The notes under the pieces were generated by a model that made no database searches, was not told the origin of the DNA, and saw only the letters and a list, made by a program, of their open reading frames with translations. 64,000 bases of DNA from Kribbibacterium absianum (GTDB lineage Bacteria; Actinomycetota; Coriobacteriia; Coriobacteriales; Atopobiaceae), in contig NZ_JASJEX010000003.1 of NCBI RefSeq assembly GCF_030067705.1, forward strand, positions 124,001-188,000, written 5' to 3'. Positions 8,915 to 17,481 of this stretch are shown one piece after another. The translations under genes and the position numbers were made by a program. Within the stretch, counting starts at the first letter, position 1; each line of letters begins with the position of its first letter.

Positions 8915-10189
8915 ATGACCAGACCTATGACCATGGCCGAGAAGATCCTCGCCGACCACGCCCACCTCCCGGAGGTCCACCCCGGGCAGTTGGTGGAGTG
9001 CGACCTGGACCTCGTGCTGGCCAACGACATCACCGCGCCCATCGCCATCGACGTGGTGCGCGACCTCGGTGCCGGCGTGTGGGACCGGGACCGCGTGTGC
9101 CTCGTGCCCGATCACTACGCGCCCAACAAGGACATCAAGTCCGCCGAGCAGACCAAGGTGATGCGCGACTTCGCCCACGAGGAGGGCATCACGCACTACT
9201 GGGAGCAGGGCCGCGCCGGCGTCGAGCACGCGCTGCTGCCAGAACAGGGCGTCGTCGTGCCGGGCGACCTGATGATCGGCGCCGACTCCCACACCTGCAC
9301 CTACGGCGGCATCGGGGCGTTCTCCACCGGTGTGGGCTCCACGGACGCCGGCGTGGGCATGGCGAGCGGCCGCGCGTGGTTCCGCGTGCCGGAGACCCTG
9401 CGCATCGAAGTGGACGGCGAGCTGGGCGAGGACGTGTCCGCCAAGGACGTGATCCTCCACGTGATCGGCCTTATCGGCGTGGACGGCGCGCTGTACCAGG
9501 CCATGGAGTTCGGCGGGTCCGCCATCGAGTCCCTCTCGGTCGAGGGGCGCCTGACCATCGCCAACATGGCCATCGAGGCCGGCGGCAAGGCCGGGCTCTT
9601 CGAGGTGGACGAGACGACCCGCGCGTGGCTCGACGGCCGCACCGAGCGCCCGTGGAAGGAGTACCACCCGGACCCTGACGCCGAGTACGCCCGCGTGCTG
9701 AAGATCGATGCCGCGGACATCGTGCCGACGGTCGCGTGGCCGCACCTGCCCGGCAACGCCCGGCCGGTGGCCGAGAGCCGCGACGTGGTCATCGACCAGG
9801 CGGTCATCGGCAGCTGCACCAACGGGCGCATCGAGGACATGCGCGCGGCGGCCGATGTGCTCGAGGGGCGCACGGTGCACCCGAACGTGCGCTGCATCAT
9901 CCTGCCCGCCACGCAGGACGTGTACCGCCAGTGCCTGGTCGAGGGCCTCATGGACGTGTTCCTCGACGCCGGCTGCGTGATCTCGACCCCGACCTGCGGG
10001 CCGTGCTTGGGCGGCTACATGGGCATCCTCGCCGAGGGCGAGAAGAGCGTGTCCACCACCAACCGCAACTTCGTGGGCCGCATGGGCGCCAAGACGAGCG
10101 AGGTGTACCTGGCCTCGCCGGCCGTGGCGGCCGCGAGCGCGGTGGCCGGGCATCTGGCGTGTCCGAGCGACCTCGCCCCCGTGGCGTAG
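8915..10189 (+). CDS. leuC: 3-isopropylmalate dehydratase large subunit
   Basis: A 424-residue aconitase-family subunit that isomerises 2- to 3-isopropylmalate with LeuD. The [4Fe-4S] ligands are visible as Cys in IGSCTNGR and two Cys in TCGPCLGG, and GADSHTCTYGG is present. The length and the short N-terminus place it in the compact (HacA/archaeal-like) LeuC branch. The ATG at 8915 has AAGGAG just upstream; a second in-frame ATG at 8927 is an alternative. A three-unit repeat cluster separates it from leuD. Confidence 0.96.
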   Translation: MTRPMTMAEKILADHAHLPEVHPGQLVECDLDLVLANDITAPIAIDVVRDLGAGVWDRDRVCLVPDHYAPNKDIKSAEQTKVMRDFAHEEGITHYWEQGRAGVEHALLPEQGVVVPGDLMIGADSHTCTYGGIGAFSTGVGSTDAGVGMASGRAWFRVPETLRIEVDGELGEDVSAKDVILHVIGLIGVDGALYQAMEFGGSAIESLSVEGRLTIANMAIEAGGKAGLFEVDETTRAWLDGRTERPWKEYHPDPDAEYARVLKIDAADIVPTVAWPHLPGNARPVAESRDVVIDQAVIGSCTNGRIEDMRAAADVLEGRTVHPNVRCIILPATQDVYRQCLVEGLMDVFLDAGCVISTPTCGPCLGGYMGILAEGEKSVSTTNRNFVGRMGAKTSEVYLASPAVAAASAVAGHLACPSDLAPVA

Positions 10190-10204
10190 CCAATCCCGCG
10201 ACCG

Positions 10205-10299
10205 TGGACGCTTGCGTCAAAGCTTCTTGTCCACGGTTGGACAGTTGGCTCTGACCGAAGCGTCCAGACGTGGACAAACGGCTCTCTCCGAAGCGTCCA
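10205..10299. repeat. TGGAC-N19-GTCCA repeat cluster inside the leu operon (R F F)
   Basis: Three 29-bp units lie at 10205-10233 (reverse), 10238-10266 and 10271-10299 (forward), all with 4-bp spacers. The cluster fills the leuC-leuD intergenic space and ends just before the leuD ribosome-binding site. The reverse unit interior GCTT...AAGC is the most symmetrical one in the window. Confidence 0.9.
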
Positions 10300-10317
10300 C
10301 ACCTTGAGAGGAGACCC

Positions 10318-10836
10318 ATGGAATTCAGCGGCAACGTGTTCCGCTACGGGCGCGACGTCGACACCGACGTCATCATTCCGGCCCGCTATCTCAACACGAG
10401 CGACCCGGCCGAGCTGGCCAAGCACGCGATGGAGGACATCGACGAGACCTTCGCCGCCCGGGTTCAGCCGGGCGACATCATCGTGGCGGAGGAGAACTTC
10501 GGCTGCGGCTCGTCCCGCGAGCACGCGCCGGTGGCCCTCAAGGCGGCCGGCGTGAGCTGCGTCGTGGCCAAGAGCTTCGCGCGCATCTTTTATCGGAACG
10601 CCATCAACATGGGGCTGCCGATCCTCGAGTGCCCGGCGGCCGTGGACGGTATCGAGGGCGGCGACCCGGTGACCATCGACACCGATACGGGCGTGATCAC
10701 CAACGAGCGCACCGGCGAGTCCTGGACCGCAGAGCCCTTCCCGCCGTTCTTGGTCGAGATTATCGAGGCGGGCGGCCTCGTGGAGCGCACGCGCCGCACG
10801 CTGGCCGAGAAGAGCGCGGCCGGGAAGGAGGCCTAG
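10318..10836 (+). CDS. leuD: 3-isopropylmalate dehydratase small subunit
   Basis: A 172-residue swivel-domain subunit partnering LeuC. It shows [15 protein letters not shown] near the start and the substrate-loop block [12 protein letters not shown]. Its short length matches the compact LeuC/LeuD pair. The ATG at 10318 follows GAGAGGAG. leuB starts 5 bases after its stop. Confidence 0.96.
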   Translation: MEFSGNVFRYGRDVDTDVIIPARYLNTSDPAELAKHAMEDIDETFAARVQPGDIIVAEENFGCGSSREHAPVALKAAGVSCVVAKSFARIFYRNAINMGLPILECPAAVDGIEGGDPVTIDTDTGVITNERTGESWTAEPFPPFLVEIIEAGGLVERTRRTLAEKSAAGKEA

Positions 10837-10840
10837 GGCC

Positions 10841-11947
10841 ATGAAGAGCTACCAGATCTGCTGCCTGCCCGGCGACGGCATCGGCCCCGAGATCCTCGCC
10901 CAGGGCGTGCGCGTCCTCGAGGCCGTGGCCGCGCGGTGCGGCTTCGCCGTGCGCTGCGAGAATCACGCGATTGGTGGCGTCGCCATCGACGCCACCGGCA
11001 CCCCGCTTCCCGACGAGACCCTCGCCGCCGCAGAGGCTGCGGACGCCGTGCTGCTCGCGAGCGTCGGCGGCCCCAGGTGGGACACCACGGACCCTGCCGC
11101 CCCGCGCCCGGAGCAGGGGCTGCTCGGGATCCGCAAGGCGCTCGGCCTCTACCTCAACCTGCGCCCGGTGCACGTGTTCGACGCCCTCGTGGACGCCAGC
11201 TCCCTGAAGCCGGAGCTCGTGCGCGGGGTCGACATGCTGATCGTGCGCGAGCTCACCGGCGGCCTCTACTTCGGCGCCCGCGAGCGCATCGAGGACGCGC
11301 CGGGCAAGGGCGTGGACGGCGCGCCGGGCGTGTGGTGCTCGGACGCGCTCGAGTACGGCGAGGGCGAGATCGACCGCGTCGTGCGCTTCGCGTTCGAGGC
11401 CGCAGCGGGACGCCCGGGCGGCCACGTGTGCTCGGTGGACAAGGCCAACGTGCTCGGCACCTCCAAGCTGTGGCGCGACGTGGCCGAGCGGGTCGCCGCC
11501 GAGAACCCCGACATCCCCTTTGAGAACATGCTCGTCGACAATTGCGCGATGCAGCTCGTGGCGCGTCCGGCGCAGTTCGACGTGCTCGTGACCGAGAACA
11601 CCTTTGGCGACATCCTGTCCGACGAGGCGTCGATGCTCACCGGGTCCCTCGGCATGCTGGCGAGCGCGTCCCTCGGCTCCGGGACGCCGCTGTTCGAGCC
11701 GAGCCACGGGTCGGCGCCGGACATCGCGGGCCTCGGCATCGCAAACCCGCTGGCGCAGATCCTGTCCGTGGCCCTGCTCTGCCGTCACGGGCTGGGCGAG
11801 GCCAAGGCGGCCGACATGATCGAAGCCGCCGTCGAGCAGACACTGAACGACGGTTGGCGCACGCGCGACATCGCGGCGCCCGGCACGCCGGAAGGCTGCA
11901 TCCTCGGCACCGACGCGATGTGCGACAAGGTGCTCGAAAGACTTTGA
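10841..11947 (+). CDS. leuB: 3-isopropylmalate dehydrogenase
   Basis: A 368-residue NAD-dependent beta-decarboxylating dehydrogenase. It begins CCLPGDGIGPEI, has LLGIRKALGLYLNLRPV and RELTGGLYFG, the catalytic Lys in VDKANVL and the metal-binding Asp in TENTFGDILSDEASML. The adenine-binding GSAPDIAGLGIANP is intact. Its ribosome-binding site AAGGAGG lies inside the end of leuD, so the two are translationally close. It is the last gene of the operon. Confidence 0.97.
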   Translation: MKSYQICCLPGDGIGPEILAQGVRVLEAVAARCGFAVRCENHAIGGVAIDATGTPLPDETLAAAEAADAVLLASVGGPRWDTTDPAAPRPEQGLLGIRKALGLYLNLRPVHVFDALVDASSLKPELVRGVDMLIVRELTGGLYFGARERIEDAPGKGVDGAPGVWCSDALEYGEGEIDRVVRFAFEAAAGRPGGHVCSVDKANVLGTSKLWRDVAERVAAENPDIPFENMLVDNCAMQLVARPAQFDVLVTENTFGDILSDEASMLTGSLGMLASASLGSGTPLFEPSHGSAPDIAGLGIANPLAQILSVALLCRHGLGEAKAADMIEAAVEQTLNDGWRTRDIAAPGTPEGCILGTDAMCDKVLERL

Positions 11948-11948
11948 T

Positions 11949-12020
11949 GTGCATTCAGGGACAGTCCCTCATTTCACGTTGTAAACTTGATGTGCAAAAG
12001 GGGACTGTCCCTGTTTTCAC
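11949..12020. repeat. GTGCA...GGGACAGTCCC...CAC palindrome pair
   Basis: Two 29-bp palindromic units lie at 11949-11977 and 11992-12020, each centred on GGGACAGTCCC or its complement and ending in TTCAC. A 14-bp spacer separates them. A third, nearly perfect copy lies at 52552-52580. GGGACNGTCCC-centred palindromes recall REP elements handled by REP-associated tyrosine transposases. No transposase is in the window. They follow the leu operon. Confidence 0.8.
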
Positions 12021-12048
12021 GTTTCACGATTGATGGGAGGACTAGCCC

Positions 12049-13287
12049 GTGGCGCGGCGCCGGAAAAGGAAGGGCTGCCTGCGACGGCTGCTGGCGGTGG
12101 CGATACTGCTCGCCGCCGCTGCGGCCGTCGTCGCGTACCTGAGGCCGGACCTGCCCGTCCCTGCGCCGTCCTTCTCGGAGGGGGCCCCTGCGGCCGTCCA
12201 GCACGCGGCCTCCGAGACCGACACCCGCTTTGACCCGGAGTTCCGGCCCGCGTATGCGGCCCTCTCTTCGGACGGGCAGGCCGCCTATCGCCAGCTCGTG
12301 AACGCCATTCTCACCGACCAGGCACGGGTCGACCTGGACGTCGAGCTTGGGGAGGCCGAGGTCCAGGCGGTCGTGACGGCCATCCGGGCCGACCAGCCGG
12401 AGCTCTTCTGGCTGGGCGACGGCCAGGTCTGGAGTCGGGACGGCGTGGTCGAGAGCGTCGAGTTCACTTTCACGGCCACGGGCGACGAGCTGGCCCGGCA
12501 GCGCGCGGAGCTGGACGAGAGAGCGGAAGCCATCACGGCGGGCCTCGCCGGGCGCCCCGTTGCCGAGCAAGAGCAGGCGGTTCTCGAGGCCATTGCCGGC
12601 GCCGTCACCTACGACCCGACGGCCCCCGACGCCGGTCAGACCGCGTACAACGCGCTGGTCCAGGGCCGCGCCGTGTGCGGAGGCTACGCCCGCGCGTTCC
12701 AGCTGCTGATGAACCAGCTCGGTGTGCCCTGCTACTACGTGAGCGGCCAGGGGGAGGGCGGTGCCGAGAACAGCTCCGGCGATTGGGGCAGCCACGCCTG
12801 GAACCTCGTGAAGACCGACCAGGGCTGGTACGCCGTGGACCCCACGTGGATGCAGGCCGACCTGTTCGGCTCGGCGGGGCTCAGTTACCGGTGGTTCAAC
12901 GGGACGGAGGCGGGCTTCTCGGCCACGCACCGGCGCGGGAGCGAGAGCGCGCCGCTGCCGGGCACAGCCTCTGCGGAATACCCCCTGGAAGAGGCGTTGG
13001 GGGCGACGGGCCCCGTGCTCACCCTGGAGAGCGCCGGCTTCTCGGTGGAGGGGACGGTCTCCACGGTGCCCGAGTACACGGACCTGGTGGTGCGGTCCGT
13101 CTCGGAGGGAAGGACGCGCGCCGTGTTTGTGGCGACGGGAGACCTTGCGAGCCGGCTGGCCGACGCCCGCCAGACGGCGGCGAACGCGGCCGCACAGAGG
13201 CTCGGCCGCGGCCTGTCGCTCAAGGCGCAGGCCATCCAGTACGACGACGGCACGTTGTTGGTGGTGGAGGACTACTCGGCGGAGTGA
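12049..13287 (+). CDS. Membrane-anchored transglutaminase-like protein
   Basis: A 412-residue protein with a GTG start behind GGGAGG. A very basic N-terminus (MARRRKRKGCLRR) and one hydrophobic segment (about 14-31) suggest an anchor with an extracytoplasmic domain. The transglutaminase-like core carries a full triad: Cys210 in VCGGYA, His249 in SHAWNL and Asp264 in AVDPTW. Such domains act as cysteine proteases or cross-linking enzymes and are common in surface proteins of Gram-positive anaerobes; the substrate is unknown. The 150 C-terminal residues have no recognised domain. Confidence 0.8.
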   Translation: MARRRKRKGCLRRLLAVAILLAAAAAVVAYLRPDLPVPAPSFSEGAPAAVQHAASETDTRFDPEFRPAYAALSSDGQAAYRQLVNAILTDQARVDLDVELGEAEVQAVVTAIRADQPELFWLGDGQVWSRDGVVESVEFTFTATGDELARQRAELDERAEAITAGLAGRPVAEQEQAVLEAIAGAVTYDPTAPDAGQTAYNALVQGRAVCGGYARAFQLLMNQLGVPCYYVSGQGEGGAENSSGDWGSHAWNLVKTDQGWYAVDPTWMQADLFGSAGLSYRWFNGTEAGFSATHRRGSESAPLPGTASAEYPLEEALGATGPVLTLESAGFSVEGTVSTVPEYTDLVVRSVSEGRTRAVFVATGDLASRLADARQTAANAAAQRLGRGLSLKAQAIQYDDGTLLVVEDYSAE

Positions 13288-13317
13288 GCGTTGCGTGATT
13301 CTCGGAGGCCCGGCTCG

Positions 13318-13480
13318 TATTGCGCTTCTTGCCCGCGTTCATATCGCAGTTCTGAAGCCGAGGCACCCTCGGAACTGCCATGTGGGTGTTTTGAACGGCA
13401 GCTTCGGGGGTGCCGTGCGCTCAGAAGTGCAATGTCAGCCAGAGTTGCAATGTGAATCCAGCCGAGAACCGCAATCTCAG
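13318..13480. repeat. GAANTGCAATGT motif cluster
   Basis: Four forward copies lie near 13371 (GAACTGCCATGTG), 13433 (GAAGTGCAATGTCAG), 13442 (GAGTTGCAATGTGAA) and 13465 (GAACCGCAATCTCAG). Two reverse copies lie at about 13319 (ATTGCGCTTCT) and 13343 (ATCGCAGTTCT). Spacing of the right-hand copies is 10 to 23 bp. The sequence differs from the other repeat families in the window. Confidence 0.55.
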
Positions 13481-13502
13481 CTGGGGGCCGCCACCCGCCT
13501 TT

Positions 13503-13545
13503 GTAAAGCCCCGGTAAGCTCCCGTCAGCCCTCCGTAAGCATCCC
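13503..13545 (+). promoter_or_regulatory. Candidate PHO box (direct repeats at helical spacing)
   Basis: GTAA or GTCA begins at 13503, 13514, 13524 and 13535, each followed by (A)GC and a C-rich run. Spacing is 11, 10 and 11 bp, one helical turn each. PhoB/PhoP-type regulators bind direct repeats with this period upstream of pst genes, and an OmpR-family regulator is encoded in the same operon. The match is architectural; the bases differ from known actinobacterial boxes. Confidence 0.5.
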
Positions 13546-13632
13546 TCCAGCGCGCGTTCAGTGCGCCCGTGCGCTGCCATGCTCCATCACGACCGACCCC
13601 ACCCGGGGGTCACGTGAAAGGAGCACCACTCC

Positions 13633-14550
13633 ATGTCCACTGGCGTTTCTCGTCGCGCGTTCCTGTCCGGCGCCTCCGCGCTCGCCGTCGCCGCTGGTCT
13701 CGGCCTTGCCGGCTGCGGCTCCTCCAGCGACGCCGCGCAGGCCGCGACGACCGGCGCGATCCTCGCCGTCGGCTCCACGGCCATGCAGCCCCTGATGGAG
13801 GCCGCCGCCGAGGCCTACGGCTCCACCGAGCAGGGCGCGTCCGTCAGCATCTCCGTTCAGGGCGGCGGCTCGGGCCAGGGCCTCACGCAGGTCTCCGAAG
13901 GCACCGCGCAGATTGGCGACTCGGACGTGTTCGCCGAGGCGAAGATCACGGACGCCGACAAGCTCGCGGCCCTCGTCGACCACCAGGTCGCCATCTGTGG
14001 CATGGGCCCCGTGGCGCACCCGGACTGCGGTGTGGAGAACGTCTCCCTTGCCGACCTCAAGGCCGTCTTCATGGGCCAGGTCACCAATTGGTCCGAGCTG
14101 GGCGGCGCCGACCTTGCCATCACCGTGATTAACCGCGCCGCCGGCTCGGGCACCCGCGCCACCTTCGAGCAGGCCGTCCTTGGCGGTGACGAGGTCCCGA
14201 GCAGTTTCACCCCGCAGGAGCAGGACTCCTCCGGCACCGTCGCCAAGATGGTCAAGGCCACCCCGGGCGCGATCAGCTACCTGGCCTTCTCGTACTTCGC
14301 GGACGACATCCTCGCCCTCTCGATCGATGGCGTCGCGCCCACCCGCGAGACCGTCGAGCAGGGCGAGTGGCCCATCTGGGCGTACATGCACGCCTACACC
14401 CAGGAGAGCTGCGACCGGGCGGTCACCGACTTCATCGACTACCTGCTGTCCGATAACGTCCAGGGCTCGCTCGTGGAGTCCGTGGGCTTCATCCCCGTGG
14501 CCGACATGACCGTCGCGAAGGACGCCGACGGCACGATCCGGAGCCGCTAG
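13633..14550 (+). CDS. pstS: Phosphate-binding lipoprotein of the Pst transporter
   Basis: A 305-residue periplasmic-type binding protein. The N-terminus SRRAFLSGASAL is a twin-arginine-like signal ending in the lipobox LAGC, so it is probably a membrane-anchored lipoprotein. Family features include AVGSTAMQPLMEAAAEAYG, the phosphate-binding loop NRAAGSGTRATFEQ, and GQVTNWSELGG. The ATG at 13633 follows GAAAGGAG. pstC starts 2 bases after its stop. Confidence 0.95.
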   Translation: MSTGVSRRAFLSGASALAVAAGLGLAGCGSSSDAAQAATTGAILAVGSTAMQPLMEAAAEAYGSTEQGASVSISVQGGGSGQGLTQVSEGTAQIGDSDVFAEAKITDADKLAALVDHQVAICGMGPVAHPDCGVENVSLADLKAVFMGQVTNWSELGGADLAITVINRAAGSGTRATFEQAVLGGDEVPSSFTPQEQDSSGTVAKMVKATPGAISYLAFSYFADDILALSIDGVAPTRETVEQGEWPIWAYMHAYTQESCDRAVTDFIDYLLSDNVQGSLVESVGFIPVADMTVAKDADGTIRSR

Positions 14551-14552
14551 CC

Positions 14553-15581
14553 ATGGCGCCCGAGACGAGCGGCGCTGCCGCTGCCGAGTTCCCCGTGCTG
14601 CCGGTCGGCCTGACCGGCGCTGCCGACCGCACCGCTGAGCGTGCCGCCGCCGCGCCTGCCGAGACGCCCCTCGACCCGGCGGTTCTCTCGGCTCCCGAGA
14701 AGCGCCGCCTTGAGCGCCGCGGCAAGCTGCTGACCGGCGCCTGCGTGTTCGTGGTGATGGGCGCCGTGGCGGCGCTGATCGTCTCGGTCGCCTGGCAGGG
14801 CCTTGCCGCGTTCCTTGCGGACGGCGTGGACCCGGTCGCGTTCCTCACGGGGGCCGTGTGGGCGCCCCATGCGGGCGAGGCCGCTTACGGCGCGGCGCCG
14901 ATGATCCTCGGCTCCCTCGCTGTCACGGCACTGAGCTGCGCCTTTGCGCTGCCGGTCTCGGTGGCGTGCGCGATCTACGCGGTCGAGGTGTCCCCGTCCT
15001 TTGGCTCCCGCGTCTTCCGCCCGGTGATGGAGCTCCTCGCCGGCGTGCCCTCCGTGGTGTTCGGCCTGCTCGGCCTCACCGTTGTGATCCCGCTCGTGGC
15101 CGACGCCACCGGCACCACCGGCTACGGCATCCTCGCCGGCGCGGTCGTGCTCGCGTTCATGGTGTTCCCCACCATCACGTCGCTCACGATGGACACCCTC
15201 AAGGCCGTGCCGCAGAGCTACCGCGAGGCGGCGCTCGGCCTGGGACTCACCCGCTGGCAGGCCATCTGCGGCGCTGTGCTCCCGGCGGCTCTCCCGGGCA
15301 TCCTGACCGCTCTCGTCATGGGTATGGCCCGTGCCTTTGGCGAGTCCTTGGCCGTGCAAATGGTGGTCGGCAACGCGGCGGCCGTCCCGAGCGGCCTTGT
15401 GGGGCCCGCCGCCACCTTGACCTCCGTGCTCACGATGGGCATGGCCAACGAGGCCCCGGGCACCCCGGCCGCGCACGCCCTCTGGGCGTTGGCGCTCGTG
15501 CTGCTCGTGATGTCCCTCGTGTTCGTCGGCATCGTCCACTGGATCGGGAAGCGTGCGGAGGACCGTCATGGCACTGCTTGA
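14553..15581 (+). CDS. pstC: Phosphate ABC transporter permease PstC
   Basis: A 342-residue inner-membrane permease. About 60 residues of Ala/Pro-rich and then charged N-terminus precede the first membrane segment. The MetI-like permease core has PSVVFGLLGL and the EAA loop REAALGLGLTRWQAICGAVLP. It pairs with PstA to form the channel. pstA begins inside its 3' end. Confidence 0.95.
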   Translation: MAPETSGAAAAEFPVLPVGLTGAADRTAERAAAAPAETPLDPAVLSAPEKRRLERRGKLLTGACVFVVMGAVAALIVSVAWQGLAAFLADGVDPVAFLTGAVWAPHAGEAAYGAAPMILGSLAVTALSCAFALPVSVACAIYAVEVSPSFGSRVFRPVMELLAGVPSVVFGLLGLTVVIPLVADATGTTGYGILAGAVVLAFMVFPTITSLTMDTLKAVPQSYREAALGLGLTRWQAICGAVLPAALPGILTALVMGMARAFGESLAVQMVVGNAAAVPSGLVGPAATLTSVLTMGMANEAPGTPAAHALWALALVLLVMSLVFVGIVHWIGKRAEDRHGTA

Positions 15582-16539
15582 GGAATTCAACAAGGTCGCG
15601 GCGGTTCCCGGCGTGGCTCCGGAGGCACCCTTGCTGGCTGACAAGGGCATCGCGCGCGCCCGTCTGGCAAACGTCGTGGGCACCCGCGCGATGGGAGTCG
15701 TCTGCGTCACCGCGACCGCCGTGATTGCCCTGCTTGTGGGGGCGCTCGTGGTCCAGGGATCCGAGAAGGCCCTCGACTGGGGCTTCCTCACCGGGGCGCC
15801 GCAGCAGTTCCTGGAGGGGGGCGGCATCGGGCCCGAGCTCTTCAACTCCTTCTACCTGCTCGTGATCACGATGCTCATCTCGGTGCCGTTGGCGCTCGGC
15901 GCCGCCGTGTTCCTGACCCAGTACGCGCCGCAGGGGCGTGTGGCGAGCGCGGCCAAGACCGCCATCGAGACGCTCTCCTCGCTGCCCTCGGTGGTCGTCG
16001 GCCTCTTTGGCATGACGGTCTTCGTGATCGGCGCCGGGTGGGGCTTCTCCATCCTCTCGGGCGCGTGCGCGCTCACGCTGTTCAACCTGCCGATCCTCGT
16101 GCGCACCATCCAGCAGGCGCTCGAGTCCGTGCCGCGCAGCCAGCGCGACGCCGCCCTGGCGCTCGGCCTCACCCGGTGGGAGGCCACCTGGCGCGTGCTT
16201 CTGCCGAGCGCGACGCCGGCCATCGTGACCGGCGTGATCCTCTCGGCCGGTCGTGTCTTCGGCGAGGCCGCGGCGCTCATCTACACGGCGGGACAGACCG
16301 CCCCGGTCCTGGACTTCTCGTGCCTCGACCTCTCCAGCCCCACCTGCCCGTGGAACGTCTTTCGGCCGGCCGAGACCCTCGCCGTGCACATCTGGAAGAT
16401 CAACTCGGAGGGCGTGGTGCCGGACCTCGCCGCCGTCTCTGCTGGCACCGCCGCTGTGCTCCTCGCGAGCCTCTTGGTCTTCAACCTGCTGGCCCGCTTC
16501 GCCGGCAAGCTCCTCGAGAAACGGATGACCTCCTCATGA
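15568..16539 (+). CDS. pstA: Phosphate ABC transporter permease PstA
   Basis: A 323-residue permease with SSLPSVVVGLFGM and the EAA loop QRDAALALGLTRWEATWRVL. The ATG at 15568 has GGAGGA 5 bases upstream and overlaps the end of pstC by 14 bases. Its stop overlaps the pstB start as ATGA, so translation of the two is probably coupled. Confidence 0.95.
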   Translation: MALLEEFNKVAAVPGVAPEAPLLADKGIARARLANVVGTRAMGVVCVTATAVIALLVGALVVQGSEKALDWGFLTGAPQQFLEGGGIGPELFNSFYLLVITMLISVPLALGAAVFLTQYAPQGRVASAAKTAIETLSSLPSVVVGLFGMTVFVIGAGWGFSILSGACALTLFNLPILVRTIQQALESVPRSQRDAALALGLTRWEATWRVLLPSATPAIVTGVILSAGRVFGEAAALIYTAGQTAPVLDFSCLDLSSPTCPWNVFRPAETLAVHIWKINSEGVVPDLAAVSAGTAAVLLASLLVFNLLARFAGKLLEKRMTSS

Positions 16540-17480
16540 ACGTGATGAACCGCAACCGCCGCCAGCTCACCGTGCTGGACCTGCTCGGCCGCTCAGGCGA
16601 CACTCGCACGCGCACTCCGCGCGGTGCCCGGACGCACGAGTCAAAGCCAGATGTCCAGGATCGGACAAACGGCTCTGACCGAAGCGTCCAGGCGTGGACA
16701 AACGGCTCTGACCGAAGCGTCCACGTGCACACGCTCGCGACCAAGGATGTCTCCGTGCTCTACGGCGACCACCGGGCGCTCCAGGGTGCGAGCCTCGCCT
16801 TCGACGCCGGCACCGTCACGGCGCTCATCGGCCCCTCCGGCTGCGGCAAGTCCACCTACCTGCGCTCGCTCAACCTCATGAACCGCGAGGTCCCGGGCTG
16901 CACCGTGGAGGGATCGATCCTCTACCACGGCCAGGAGGTCAACGACGGGTCCGTCGACAGCTTCGCGCTGCGCCGCCACGTGGGCATGGTGTTCCAGCAG
17001 CCCAACCCGTTCCGCATGTCCATCTACGACAACGTGGCCTTCGCGCCCAAGCGCCACGGCGTCAAGGGCAAACAGGACCTCGACGAGCTGGTGGAGAAGA
17101 GCCTTCGCGACGCCGCCCTCTGGGACGAGGTCAAGGACAAGCTCGCCACGAGCGCCCTTGCCCTGTCCGGCGGCCAGCAACAGCGCCTGTGCATCGCCCG
17201 CGCGATGGCGCTGAGGCCGGACGTGCTGCTGATGGACGAGCCTTGCTCGGCCCTCGACCCCATCGCCACGCTCGCCATCGAGGACACCGTGCGCTCGCTC
17301 GCCGCGCAGGGCATCTGCGTCGCGATGGTGACCCACAACATGCAGCAGGCCGCGCGCGTGAGCGACAAGTGTGCGTTCTTCTACCTGGGAGAGCTGGTGG
17401 AGACGGCCCCCACCCAGGGCTTCTTCGACAACCCTCGGGACCCGCGCACCCAGGACTACCTGAGCGGACGGGTAGGATAG
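16536..17480 (+). CDS. pstB: Phosphate ABC transporter ATPase PstB with a repeat-derived N-terminal extension
   Basis: The ABC core (from about residue 65) has Walker A GPSGCGKST, FQQPNPF, signature LSGGQQQRLCIARA and LLMDEPCSALDP, all typical of PstB. The ATG at 16536 overlaps the pstA stop (ATGA). Between start and core lie three units of the 29-bp repeat (16629-16723), read in frame as an 11-residue repeat TNGSDRSVQAW/TNGSDRSVHVH. PstB normally begins only a few residues before the core. A GTG at 16725 would remove the extension but has no clear ribosome-binding site. No PhoU gene follows, which is unusual for a pst operon. Confidence 0.93.
   Translation: MNVMNRNRRQLTVLDLLGRSGDTRTRTPRGARTHESKPDVQDRTNGSDRSVQAWTNGSDRSVHVHTLATKDVSVLYGDHRALQGASLAFDAGTVTALIGPSGCGKSTYLRSLNLMNREVPGCTVEGSILYHGQEVNDGSVDSFALRRHVGMVFQQPNPFRMSIYDNVAFAPKRHGVKGKQDLDELVEKSLRDAALWDEVKDKLATSALALSGGQQQRLCIARAMALRPDVLLMDEPCSALDPIATLAIEDTVRSLAAQGICVAMVTHNMQQAARVSDKCAFFYLGELVETAPTQGFFDNPRDPRTQDYLSGRVG
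16629..16723. repeat. TGGAC-N19-GTCCA repeat cluster within the pstB reading frame (R F F)
   Basis: Units lie at 16629-16657 (reverse, degenerate CGGAC arm), 16662-16690 and 16695-16723 (forward), with 4-bp spacers. The 33-bp period is 11 codons, so the frame through pstB stays open. Confidence 0.9.
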
Positions 17481-17481
17481 C

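Larger units (their letters stand above)
13288..13632. other. Intergenic region with repeats and the pst promoter region
   Basis: No gene is supported. About 13315-13480 holds copies of a GAANTGCAAT-type motif in both orientations. About 13503-13545 holds a set of direct repeats that resemble a PHO box. The rest is the leader of pstS. Confidence 0.6.
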
